A program made the translations under genes and the position numbers. The notes beneath the pieces were generated by a model. The model saw only the letters and a program-made list of their open reading frames with translations, was not told the origin of the DNA and made no database searches. A stretch of DNA of 64,000 nt from Adenanthera pavonina (Eukaryota > Streptophyta > Magnoliopsida > Fabales > Fabaceae). This document shows, piece by piece, positions 1-10,090 of the stretch. Where the stretch lies: contig JAIVEN010000015.1 in NCBI GenBank assembly GCA_026686845.1, forward strand, positions 19,821,501-19,885,500, read 5' to 3'. Every line of letters starts with the position of its first letter. Positions within the stretch are counted from its first letter, which is position 1.

Positions 1-539
1 TTTTGTCTCTATCTTAACTTTTAACCAGTGGATTAATTTTAATGATCAAAATCAATCTTAAGATATTTTCACTCAAATTACTACTTAAACTAATGAAATT
101 TGATGCCTTGGAGAATCTGAAAGGAAATCATTAGAGAGAGAGAGAGAGATCCTATAGTTAATGTCTATAATTCATAGTTCTATTATAAACTCAAATGTTT
201 TAGATTGATTTGGACGAGTTCTAAATGTTTGCTGTACTTTTTTTATATCCCTCTACATGTCTCACAATATCATTTTATTAAAAATTAAAAAAGAAAAATA
301 TAAAAACTTATTGTGGTCCAAAAATATAAGAGGATGCAAATGAGATATAGAAAAAGTACAGTAGATATTTAGAACTTGATTTGGATCTTTAAAGTTAATC
401 AAACGACTGAAAATTAAAATGGAGACAAAAAGAGAGACATTCCTAATGAAGATGATCAAAATAATAATAAAAAAATACAGTCACCAACTTTCATAATTGA
501 ATCACTCTAAACAGAAAATTAGGGTGTTCATTTGATGCT

Positions 540-547
540 TATTTATA
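540..547 (+). promoter_or_regulatory. Probable TATA box of dioxygenase gene 1
   Basis: The sequence tatttata lies about 94-101 nt before the ATG at 641. The same octamer, also preceded by gct, lies 98-105 nt before the ATG of the paralogue at 14909. This shared placement supports a TATA box kept through the duplication. The transcription start itself is not visible. Confidence 0.55.
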
Positions 548-640
548 GGCCGATAGGCGGGCGACTTTTGCATGCCAAGCTGCTCTTCAATATCTAAGCA
601 TAGCTCCTGATTTTTTCATTAGCTTGCTCACTCTCTTGCC

Positions 641-2128
641 ATGGCTAACATGACTCTCTTATCAACAGAAAACTTCTGCAAGCCTAAATCTGCTCCATCA
701 CTTCAGTCAAATTCAAAAGGCTCTTCCATTGCAACTGTACTCGATTCTTATTCTGCTTTCGACGACGACATACCCACTGTCGATTATTCTTTACTTTTCT
801 CTGACGACCCTCTTCAGCAATCTTTGGCCCTAGAGTATCTAGGCCAAGCCTGCCTCAACTTCGGTTTCTTCTATGTATGCAACTCATCTTCATCTTAATT
901 TATTTCTTTCCTTGTTTCTAATTTTTACTTACTATATATATAATATTGCGAGTTAGATAGGCAAGTTGTAATATTTCTTTTTTCAATTGAGACATATATA
1001 ATATAGTTCAACTCAAATCACATAGCCCATGACTAATCTATATTCGAAAAATTGATTCTTTTTTCAGCGTTAATTTACTTTTCGTGTGTGTGTATGCATG
1101 CAGCTGGTTAATCATGGCATTCCAGATGAGGTGCTGGACAATCTTTTCAAGGGAATCTCTGAATTTTTTGATCCCATGAATTTAGATGAGAGGAAAAAAT
1201 ATGGTAAAAAGGATCCAATGGATCGAATCAGAAGGACCCTAAGCCAGAACTCTGATGGAGAAAACAGGGAATATTTAAAAGTGATGACACATCCTCAGCG
1301 TCATTTTCCTTCTAATCCGTCAAGCTTTAGGTACATATATATACAATCATAAGTCGATCTTCTCGTGAACTTCCTAGTTATATAGAAAACTTCATCTATT
1401 CTAACTGGATTATTTTCTATTTGGAAATTAACGGGGATTAATTACTTATTCGTGAATGCAAGTGAGGTTCTGAGTGAATACCACAAGGAGATGAGGAACA
1501 TAGCGTTGGGATTAGCAAAAGCAATGTCCAAGACCTTAGGGTTTGAAGAGAATTACCTAGAGAATGCATTTAACTTGAAGTCAGGATTTGACGTATCGAA
1601 CATGAACCTTTATCCATCCAATAACGTATCCGAAGGTCATATTGGAATCGATAATCATACTGATCCTGGCTTCATCATAACACTGGTACAAGATGTGAAT
1701 GGAGGTCTCCAAATACTATCTCACAATGGGAAGTGGATTAATGTTTATATTCCCCATCATGCCATTCTCATCCAACTCGGTGATCATCTTGAGGTACGTA
1801 CGTACTTTAATCATTAAATAATTCCTTTCAATTGATATACAGTTATTAATTAATCATCCTTAATCGTATATAGATCTTAACCAATGGGAAGTATAAGAGT
1901 CATATACACAGAGTTATTGTGGGCAACAATAAGGTGCAGAGGGTCACTGTGGTGACGCTGCATGGACCGTCTTTGGAAAAATTTGTCAAGCCGGCGCCGG
2001 AGTTTGTGGATGAAGATCACCCAGAGGCATATATTGGGATGACATATAAGCAATCCCTGGAAGCTAACGGCCATGATGAGATTGATGTGCAGTCATCACT
2101 TTCAAAAATCAGGCTTCCTGATGCTTAA
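641..2128 (+). CDS. 2-oxoglutarate/Fe(II)-dependent dioxygenase (DOXC-type), gene 1 of tandem array
   Basis: Exons as I read them: 641-874, 1104-1330, 1463-1793, 1874-2128, giving 348 residues, near the usual 330-360. All junctions are GT-AG. The exon 2/3 junction splits one Ser codon (AG/T), which restores the family's usual segment before the jelly-roll domain. The N-terminal DIOX_N part is in exons 1-2 (IPTVDY, LVNHGIPDEV). The catalytic core has the iron ligands H219-T-D221 and H276. The 2-oxoglutarate anchor, normally R-x-S, is R287-V-T289 here. The NYYPPC-like motif is NLYPSN. Such enzymes are soluble and hydroxylate or desaturate specialised metabolites or hormones. The substrate cannot be told from sequence. 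Overall similarity is to the DMR6-like/2-ODD19-like DOXC group. The gene looks intact and its closest relative here is gene 2, about three quarters identical in exon 3 by eye. Confidence 0.9.
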
Positions 2129-2204
2129 TTTGTCCTTGTTTAATTTGTTGCTTAATGGCAGTTCTATATGTGCATGATTTACTGGAAATATGTAGAATAA
2201 AGAT

Positions 2205-2236
<32 letters not shown>

Positions 2237-2393
2237 CTCTTTGTCACATCATCATGAATTATGCAAGATCAGTATCGCGAAGACGATCACTAAATAAATC
2301 ATCAGTTGGCACTGAGCCACTGAACTTCATGCTTATGCTTAGATATATGGTGTAAGTGAATTATTCTGTGGTGAAGGGTTTTATGTTATGAAC

Positions 2394-2421
<28 letters not shown>
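2205..2421. repeat. AC and TA microsatellites in the 3' region of gene 1
   Basis: An (AC)n run of 13 units covers 2205-2230 and a (TA)n run covers about 2397-2421, just after the dioxygenase stop. Both probably fall in or near the 3' UTR and are likely polymorphic. Confidence 0.85.
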
Positions 2422-2425
<4 letters not shown>

Positions 2426-2639
2426 CGTTATTCTGGTAATTAAACCGATACTGTCAGCTTAAATATTTTTCTGATTACTATATATTCTCGATCAAAAAAG
2501 TTAGAAGTCGGGTCCTGATCATGAACGGCATAAGATTAAAAGATATCGGTCTCGCATGAATTACAGAGCAAAGTAGGGAAGGAAATAACTGGTATATAAA
2601 TATATTCTCGCATGAAAAAAAGGCTTCTCTCTATGCAAA

Positions 2640-3110
2640 GGTACATTCATCTAAAATATGATTTTGTTAGTTATTTAAATTTTAGCCCCATAATTTATTT
2701 CTAGATCCATACCTGTTTTCAAAACAAAAATAAGAATCCGATGAATATTTTTGGCCTTAAGAATATATTGATTTAAAAAATTATAAGGGAGAAATTTAAA
2801 ATTCAAACAATAAAATGACTGAAAATAAAAAAGTCATAAAAAATAATGAGAATAAAAAGAGATAGATATATAGAGTAGCTAGAGAGCTGGATGCAGGAGC
2901 TGCAGTATCAATCCGGCTCGTGAACAATATAATTATAAATTGTAGACATCTTCAAAATAAAAATAAGAATCTGTAAAAATACTCAAAATCCAATCCAGCT
3001 AATGGCGATAATACTTTTGACTGAAAAAACCCAGCAAAATGAATGGTTCCACTCAGCCAATTTTAGCAGCTTGGTGGATTCTAGCTTTCTTATAGAAAGC
3101 TTTTAAGTTT
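2640..3110 (+). repeat. Duplicated flanking segment, copy A of the dioxygenase array
   Basis: This non-coding stretch aligns by eye with about 13561-13940 and, more loosely, 8480-8715. Shared blocks include aaattcaaacaataaa, taatgagaataaaaagagat, atgcaggagc and gcaaaatgaatggt. In copies B and C the same DNA lies upstream of the dioxygenase sequence, so here it marks the upstream edge of a unit whose gene is missing or the junction of the duplication. No ORF of note. Confidence 0.7.
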
Positions 3111-4100
3111 TATCTATGAAAATATTTTTTAACCCTCTACTTAAATGAAAAGAGAAAATTGAGGGAGAAAAAATGGATGGAGAGAATAAAGAATTGAGAA
3201 AAAGTTGGAGGGAGAGAATTTCTCTAATTGGATTAATAGGAGAAAGTAGAAAATAGAGAAAAATGATTAATTTCATAATAATAATATTATCCTTACTATT
3301 GTTAGGAAAATGTTTGAATATAATATAACTTATTATTCTACAATATTATTTATATAATTTTCATAATAGTTTACTGAATAACATTAAAATATATAATTTT
3401 AATTTCAATATTAATTTATAATTATCTTCTCCAATTTTAATTTTAATTTTAAAAATATAAAATAATTCTAAACTAGAAAATATATAGCATATTAATCTTT
3501 ACGTAAAAAAACTAAATAGGCATTTTCCCCCTCAAAAACAACATAATATTGCATTAAAAAGTGATTTTTGAAGAAACATTTTCTCTATTTTTGGGAGAAG
3601 AAATAAAAATAAAAATTGTGGGTAATTTTAGAAGACTATTTAAAATCTATTTATTTTTAGAGAAAAAATTGAAAAACAGACATATAAGACTGCACATATT
3701 ATTTGTTTTTCTAATTTTTTTATTTTTTTTATTTTTTTATCCGAATAAGAAAAAAAAATATTGTCTCTTATTTTCTTTTCTAACTTTTTCTTGTTTTTCT
3801 CGCCGACGGTAAACGTTCCAGTAGCGCAAGAAAACAATAGAGAAGACGACTAGACGGATGTTGGGTGTTCGACTTTCAAGATGATAGGACGGCAGACTGT
3901 GTCAGAGGAAGTTGTTTTTTTTTTTTAATTTTTGTTTTAAAAAGAGAGAATGTTTACTCTCTTTCTCTCTATCAATATAAATATGAATTTTCTTGGTATT
4001 AAAAAAAAGAATATCCATACTCCACGAGTTACATAAGAAGTTTCCCCAACAAAATATTAAATTTATAGTAAATTATATTATTCTTTTAAACACTAAATAT
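3111..4100. other. AT-rich intergenic DNA, no gene seen
   Basis: Only short low-complexity ORFs occur here, on A/T homopolymer-rich sequence such as around 3700-3780. I see no splice-consistent coding segment and no clear element ends. Confidence 0.6.
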
Positions 4101-4102
4101 TT

Positions 4103-5531
4103 TAGGAGTGTATAAAAATCATGTAAGGTTGGATTAATAATTACTCTAATTCTCGGTTTTTGTAAAGTTGAGTAGAACTGGGTTAACCCGGCATACAAGA
4201 CCGGCGGATTAGCCAGTCTTAAAAAATATTTTTAAAAAATAATAAATTAATTTTATATTCATTTAAAATATATTTTTTTAAAAAAATAATATTATAATAA
4301 AAATAATATTTGTTAAAAATATAATTAAATAATCATGAATTATTTTTATCTAATATTAAGAAATTAATTTACCATTTTAAATAAAATTAAAAGATTGAAT
4401 TCTTAAAAATAATCATAATAATAATATAATTAATTTATTACATATATTATATTAATAAAAATATCATATAAAAATAATATTTATAAATTTTAAAAAAATA
4501 TAAAATATATATATATATATATCGATATCGAAGACCGGTTCAACCGCCACCCAATGCTCAACCTGACAAGTCTTCGGGAGCAACCCGACAAAGGCCGACA
4601 CAGGAAGAAGCTGGGAGGGGCTGTGGCCCCCCTCTGCCTCTTCCCCATCCCTTACATATATATATATATATACACACATGTTATACATTACACACACAAA
4701 ATAATATAATATATGCACACACTTGGCCCCTCCCCTCCCTCTCATGCATTCACACACGTTATATATTCATTCACATGCATGTATATAAATATATATAATA
4801 TAAATTGCACACACACAATTAATAAATAAATATAATACACATACTATATATATACTATTGATATATTTAAAATGAAATAAAATATATATTTTAATAGTTT
4901 ATTAAAGCATGTTTGTTATTGACTAATATTAGCTTATGATAAGAAAGAATAATACTCAATATTTTTTGTCAGTTAATCTATTTTTTTATAAAAATGTTTG
5001 TATTTAGTTATCATAAAAATATATTTGCATAAATATAGATTTAATTTGTTATTTAATTTACATATAATATTAATTAAGAGTTCTTTAGTATGTTAAACAC
5101 ATAATTCCTAAAGTATCTATATATTGATTTATTTTTATGAAGTTTGATGGTCTATCCTAATTTTTTGTTAAAATCATCAATATACAAGCCATATGTAAAT
5201 GTATTGCAAATATAAGCTTTTAATATATTTTTTATAATTTTTTCATAAAATTAATATATTACATATATGGTTTCACACTTTATATATATATATATAATTT
5301 TTTAAAAAATATTATATAGTTATACATAATTTATCTTTTCATGATTTTTTAAGTTATACAATTGTTCTAAAAAATTAATTATGATAAATATTAAAAATTA
5401 AATTAATAATATAAAAATATATTATTTTTAAAAATTGGCCCCCCCACAATCTTGATGCTGCGTCCGCCCCTGCAACCCGATATGCCGGATAGGATCGGGC
5501 TTACCAGGCTACCATGTTGTTTAAACACCCA
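4103..5531. mobile_element. Composite non-autonomous element: GGGCC-family copy with a second element nested inside
   Basis: The outer ends form an imperfect inverted repeat: tattttaggagtgtataaaa at about 4098-4117 against the reverse complement of the end at about 5510-5535 (gggtgtttaaacaacatgg). Next to the left end is GC-rich sequence (gggttaacccggc, gaccggcgg), then an AT-rich core at about 4215-4510 related to the cores at 6870-7150 and 42030-42320. About 4600-5475 looks like a separate AT-rich insertion flanked by ggaggggctgtggcccccc and a right end reading tgcgtccgcccctgc, a type of end common in plant non-autonomous DNA elements. No transposase is visible. Confidence 0.55.
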
Positions 5532-6750
5532 TAAAATACCCTATTCGATGATAGCCAAGAACTAATACACCCAATTAACATGCTAAACTAATAACTAAAT
5601 GAAAATAAATTGTTTTGAAACTTTAAAAAAGAAGAAAAAAAAAAGCACAAGAACATTCCTCAAATCCTAATTAAGAATCCGATGATAAGGTGAAGAATTT
5701 GAAGAGATTTGAATCAGGGTGTATTATGCATAATGGGTAGGTAAATTATTAAGACCCAACCCAAGTTGAATATAATGGTACCTAACCCTTCATGTGGGGT
5801 ACGCATTCAACTTATGTTGCCACAAAATGTATGACTTAGATAATTTTATCCTTTACTTAAAAAAATCATAGAAATCAAGATGATATAATGTTATCTTCTT
5901 TCTTTTTTATTCAAATAATGTTATCTTCAATATTAGTGTATTAGACACCCTTGCCACCAATTGTGTGTATATATGTCTTTGAATGAGCAAATTCTGTTTT
6001 GACCCTTCAATTAAGTTGTGTGAAGAAAATTATTAAATTTTCTTAATGTATGGATCTTATGCGACTTTCATATTAATGTGACATGACAACATTTATTACG
6101 TCTCTGGTCATTTTTATAGTATTTTGACTAAAATTATATAAATTAATATTGGTAGTTAAAATTAGTTAGAAGTATTAAATTTATGAAAAAATTATTATAA
6201 CATTTATAAAATACTTGTATTAAAAGTCATTAATCTCTATCTCACATCAATTATTTAATAGGAAAAGTTAAAACTATTAAGGACATTTTTAAAAATTACA
6301 TATTAATGTTTTATTAAATTTTGAAAAGATTCTTATATTAAAGACAAAAAATGTCTTATTAAAAAACTCTATATTAAGAAGATGAGGGAGTAATAAAAAA
6401 CAAGGCTTTGGATAAAAATTTAAAGACTCAAGGAGATCATTTTTAAACTTTAAAATGTTAAGGCTTTAGGAGAATTATATGTAATTAATCTAAAGTTCTG
6501 GAAATTGTATGTGTGTATATATATTTTATCATGCATGTGCCCCATTATATCTACCCATATTTAAAAAAAAAAATAAGCCGTCTACTATCTTACTATCATT
6601 TTAAACTTTAACTAATATAAATTGAGTTGAGTCAGTTCCTAAATTAGGAAAGTTCTCCTAAAGATATATTTTACATTCATATGGTTTCGAATCCAAAATA
6701 TTAATATGCTTAATCAACCATAACCTATTTTACTAGAATCAATACGAGAG
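5532..6750. other. Intergenic DNA with a degraded Stowaway-like MITE
   Basis: There is no gene. Around 6340-6392 the sequence ends in a MITE-like terminus (aaaaatgtcttatt ... gagggagtaa), suggesting the right end of a Stowaway-type element whose left end I could not place. Confidence 0.45.
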
Positions 6751-7297
6751 GTGATCATGGATCGAGCCGGGCCTAGTTTGACCCATGCCTGATGCCTGGC
6801 CCGATGTGCTTCAGATCAAGTACCGGACTGACCCGATACTATATATATATTTTTTAAAAAAATTATTTAATAGTAAAAAACATACTTATTTATACTTAAA
6901 AATATATTTTCTTAAAAAATAATCTTAGAAAAAAAATAAAATTTTTCAAAATTTATGAGTATTTAACCATTATACATTATTTTTACATAAATATTAAGTT
7001 AAAAAATTAATTCAAAATCTAAAAAAATTTGAAACATTAAAATCTTAAAAAGTTTTCATAATATTTACATAGTAAATATATTATATTAGATACATAAAGA
7101 ACAAAAATTCTACAAAATTAATTAAAATATATAAAATAATTAAAATATATATATATATATGTTAGACTGGGCCGGGGTTAGGGTGCCTAGCCCTAACCCC
7201 GGCTCGGCCTAAAATTTGGCCAAACCTAATTGACCTGATGTGGTCGGGCTAGACCGAACCAACTGGATATCGGGCCAAGTTGCGCAGCCCTAATCAA
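6751..7297. mobile_element. GGGCC-family non-autonomous repeat, copy 2
   Basis: GC-rich ends rich in gggcc motifs (gagccgggcc near 6764, gactgggccgggg near 7165, tcgggccaagttgcgcagccc near the right end) flank an AT-rich core. The core at 6870-7150 aligns by eye over about 280 bp with 42030-42320, sharing blocks such as aaacattaaaatcttaaaaa and attatacattat. It is non-coding and likely a MITE-like element. Confidence 0.65.
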
Positions 7298-8270
7298 TAC
7301 TAATTGGTTTTCTACCCAAATTTTTGGTTGCCCAGAATAACTATCTACTCATATTTAATCGTGACCACGCAATGACCTACACTTTTTCTTTTAGCAAATT
7401 GTGGCAGAAATAGCTCCTACCATTCTAGGGAGTGGAGTAGTTTTGGTTTCCTCTTCTCCCAATGAAGTTATTTACCAGGATTCGAATTTCAACCTTTGGT
7501 ATTGCATGAATACCTGGGATTTAACTTGCTTATCACTGGACCAACCCAACATGGGTAAACCTACCCTTATTTGAGAGGGGGCTAATGTCCCCTCAAATTT
7601 GTGAAAGCAGTTGAATTAAGTATTGAAATTTGGATCATGCCCCTTCTTTCATCAGTTTAAATTTTTATTTTTAAACCAATATCTATATAAAAATATTATT
7701 GGAATTTTATTATCAAGTTACTTAAAATCAATTCATCCATATTCATGAATTGTCAAATCCAAATAAGATCGAATTTGTAATGGATTTTTTTTATTTATAA
7801 GATTTGAATTTTTGACCTTACTTAAGGAATATCGAGTATTTACTTACACAATCTTATTTAAGGGGTATACTCAATATCTTTTATTCAAAGTGGTGTGTTC
7901 AAATTTTGTAAATGAAAAAAATTATATTGGGGGAGAGCCCAAATAATACTAAATATACATCAATTAGTTGTATAAAAATTATATGTCAATGATGCTGCCA
8001 TAAAATTTTCTATCATTGTTAACTTTTCATGAAGTTTCTTTTTTCAAAAAGGAAAACAAAAAGAAAGTAAGTCTAGTTGGAGATTATAATCCCAATTCAT
8101 CTCTTAGCACAAAAGGTCCAGCTTGATATGGAACCACACTTAAGAATAAGAAATAAGCTTGACATTGTACACACTACTTACTAGATTATGCCTTCTCATG
8201 CCTTCTTTTATGCCATCTATGACTAGCTTTGCATCAGATTCTATATATAATCAATAACATTCTTGAAACC
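7298..8270. other. Intergenic DNA with a possible SINE-like relic
   Basis: No gene. About 7420-7560 resembles a sequence dispersed in plant genomes, with ggattcgaat near 7490 that recalls a reversed pol III B box, followed by tcactggaccaaccca. Assignment to a SINE is tentative. Confidence 0.35.
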
Positions 8271-8278
8271 CAATTGCC

Positions 8279-9350
8279 ATGCCACTTCCATACCCTTTAA
8301 TACTCCCCATTCTAGAGCGTATTTTTATTCTTCCCACCATTTTCTCTCCAAGCCTATCCAGCAAATTGGTGCTATTATTAGAAAAGTTTTTGTTGAGTGT
8401 TTTTTTTTTTCCTTCAGTATTTGTTGAGTGCTTTTTATCTTTGAAATTTTATTTTTGTTTGAAAATTATCACTGATCAATTAAACTTTTAGAAATTATCA
8501 AAAGAAAAATTAGAATATGATGCAAAAGAATATACTGATTTAAAAAATATATATAAGTGAGAAAATTAAAGGCCAAACAATAAAGAAGATAGAAACTAGA
8601 AAAGATAAAAAAAATAGATAGTGAGAATAAAAGAGAAAAATAATGAGAATAAAAAGACAAATACACCATGCACCCTCAGCAAAATGAATATATTATGGTC
8701 CCAGCAAATTGTAACAGCCAGCACTCTCAAAAAGCATCCATTATATTCTTCGATTCATTGAACTTGTCTGATTCCTTCTTTTAAACGCGACATGCATGTT
8801 CTGTTATAAAGTTTGAAACAAGAAAAAAAAAAACTCTAAAATAACAATTGTTTTGAAATGAAAAGAGTAATAAAATTTGATTTTATTTTAACTATAATAT
8901 TCTTCTTAATTATATAATATATTTCTCAATGATTCCTTCTTTTTTCATTATTATTGCAAATTTGTCTAAAAATAATTAATATTCTTTTAAAAATTGTAAA
9001 ATAACAATTATTTTAAAATTAAAAAAACAATTCATTGAACTTGTCTAATTTCTTCTTTTAACGCGACATTGCATGTGTTCTGCTATAACATGATCTTCTC
9101 GGTCTTTTCCAATGTCCATTTGCAACAGGAATTAATATTGATCATAGTACATCCCATTAATTATTTTCCCATCATCAGTACGAAATTATATTTATATACA
9201 TATTCATATCAACCACGAAACTTCAGTCTGTCGTTATTAGGAAGTCAATTTAGAAGGACGAGAAATTAAGATAGCAAGTGGCCCTAAAGAAAACTAGATC
9301 ACATGCAAGCTACCTGCAAATCCAACATGCGTACGTATGTACATCAATGT
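8279..9350 (+). repeat. Duplicated dioxygenase upstream segment, copy B
   Basis: This region aligns with the upstream DNA of gene 2 (13487-14590). Examples are the ttgttgagt...tttgtttg block, caaacaataaagaaga, cagcaaa(at)tg, cttcttttaa(a)cgcgacat and ttccaat..catttg. A part of it (about 8755-8815) is repeated again at about 9029-9090. It is followed by the pseudogene, so it is the orphaned promoter and flank of the dead copy. Confidence 0.75.
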
Positions 9351-9359
9351 ATATATGTT

Positions 9360-10090
9360 CAACCCGATTATTTGCCCTTAAATATAGCCTTTAATTGATC
9401 TCCGCAATTTTTTATCTGAAATATTGACCCGGGTCTTAATTTAGAGATTTTAGAAATAGAGCTATAATATAGCTAGCTATATATGTATATTCTTATAATC
9501 ATTTATTTACGTAAGTTTTATTTTAATATACTTTATGACTCTATCTCATATAGTAATTAAAATTATAATTTTATCTATTTATTGGATTGGTTTCATGTTT
9601 TCGAAAGTGGGATGTTCTTGCATGACGACGTTTTTGACGAATACTTCAAGGAAATGAAGAAGATAGTAATGGGATTAGCAAGAACATGGCGGTGTCTAGG
9701 AGCTTAATTAGGGTTTGAAGAAAACTACATAGGGATTAATGACAATTAATTTGAAATCATGGTTTGATGTATCGGCCTTGAACCTTTATCCATCTAAGTA
9801 TATTTGGTGGTAAAATTTTGTCACTTTTTATAGTCTTATGCAACTCGATTCAAATTAGTCTAAACTTCTATAATTAAAGTGGGATAAGTTTAAGATACCA
9901 AATTTTCTAAGTTCTAAAAAAAAGGTCATATTTTTTGACCTAATCACACAGTTCTGGCTTTATATATAGTAATAATTAACCTTTGTACACGACGTGAATG
10001 GAGGTCTATAAATACTAATGGAGCTAATGGAGGTGACGAGATCGATGTGCAATCATCTCTTGTCCAAATTAGACTTCTGAACCTTCGATT
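9360..10090 (+). pseudogene. 2-oxoglutarate dioxygenase pseudogene (middle copy of the array)
   Basis: The copy lacks exons 1 and 2: sequence like gene 2 intron 2 (9380-9595) follows the upstream flank directly. An exon 3 remnant (about 9610-9800) keeps stretches such as atagtaatgggattagcaag, gggtttgaagaaaac and tttgatgtatcggcc, but it has frameshifts and stops (gcttaattagg in place of gcttaggg). Foreign or diverged sequence follows to about 9985. Then a short exon 3 piece (gacgtgaatggaggtct) joins directly to the end of exon 4 (gctaatggaggtgacgagat through cttctgaacctt). The HxD iron-binding segment is missing. No open frame covers it, so it cannot make an enzyme. It is closer to gene 2 than to gene 1. 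Confidence 0.9.

Noticed and set aside
4464..4757. Minus-strand ORF of 97 codons
   Set aside because: It lies across element ends and TA/CA microsatellites; the peptide is low-complexity and matches no family.
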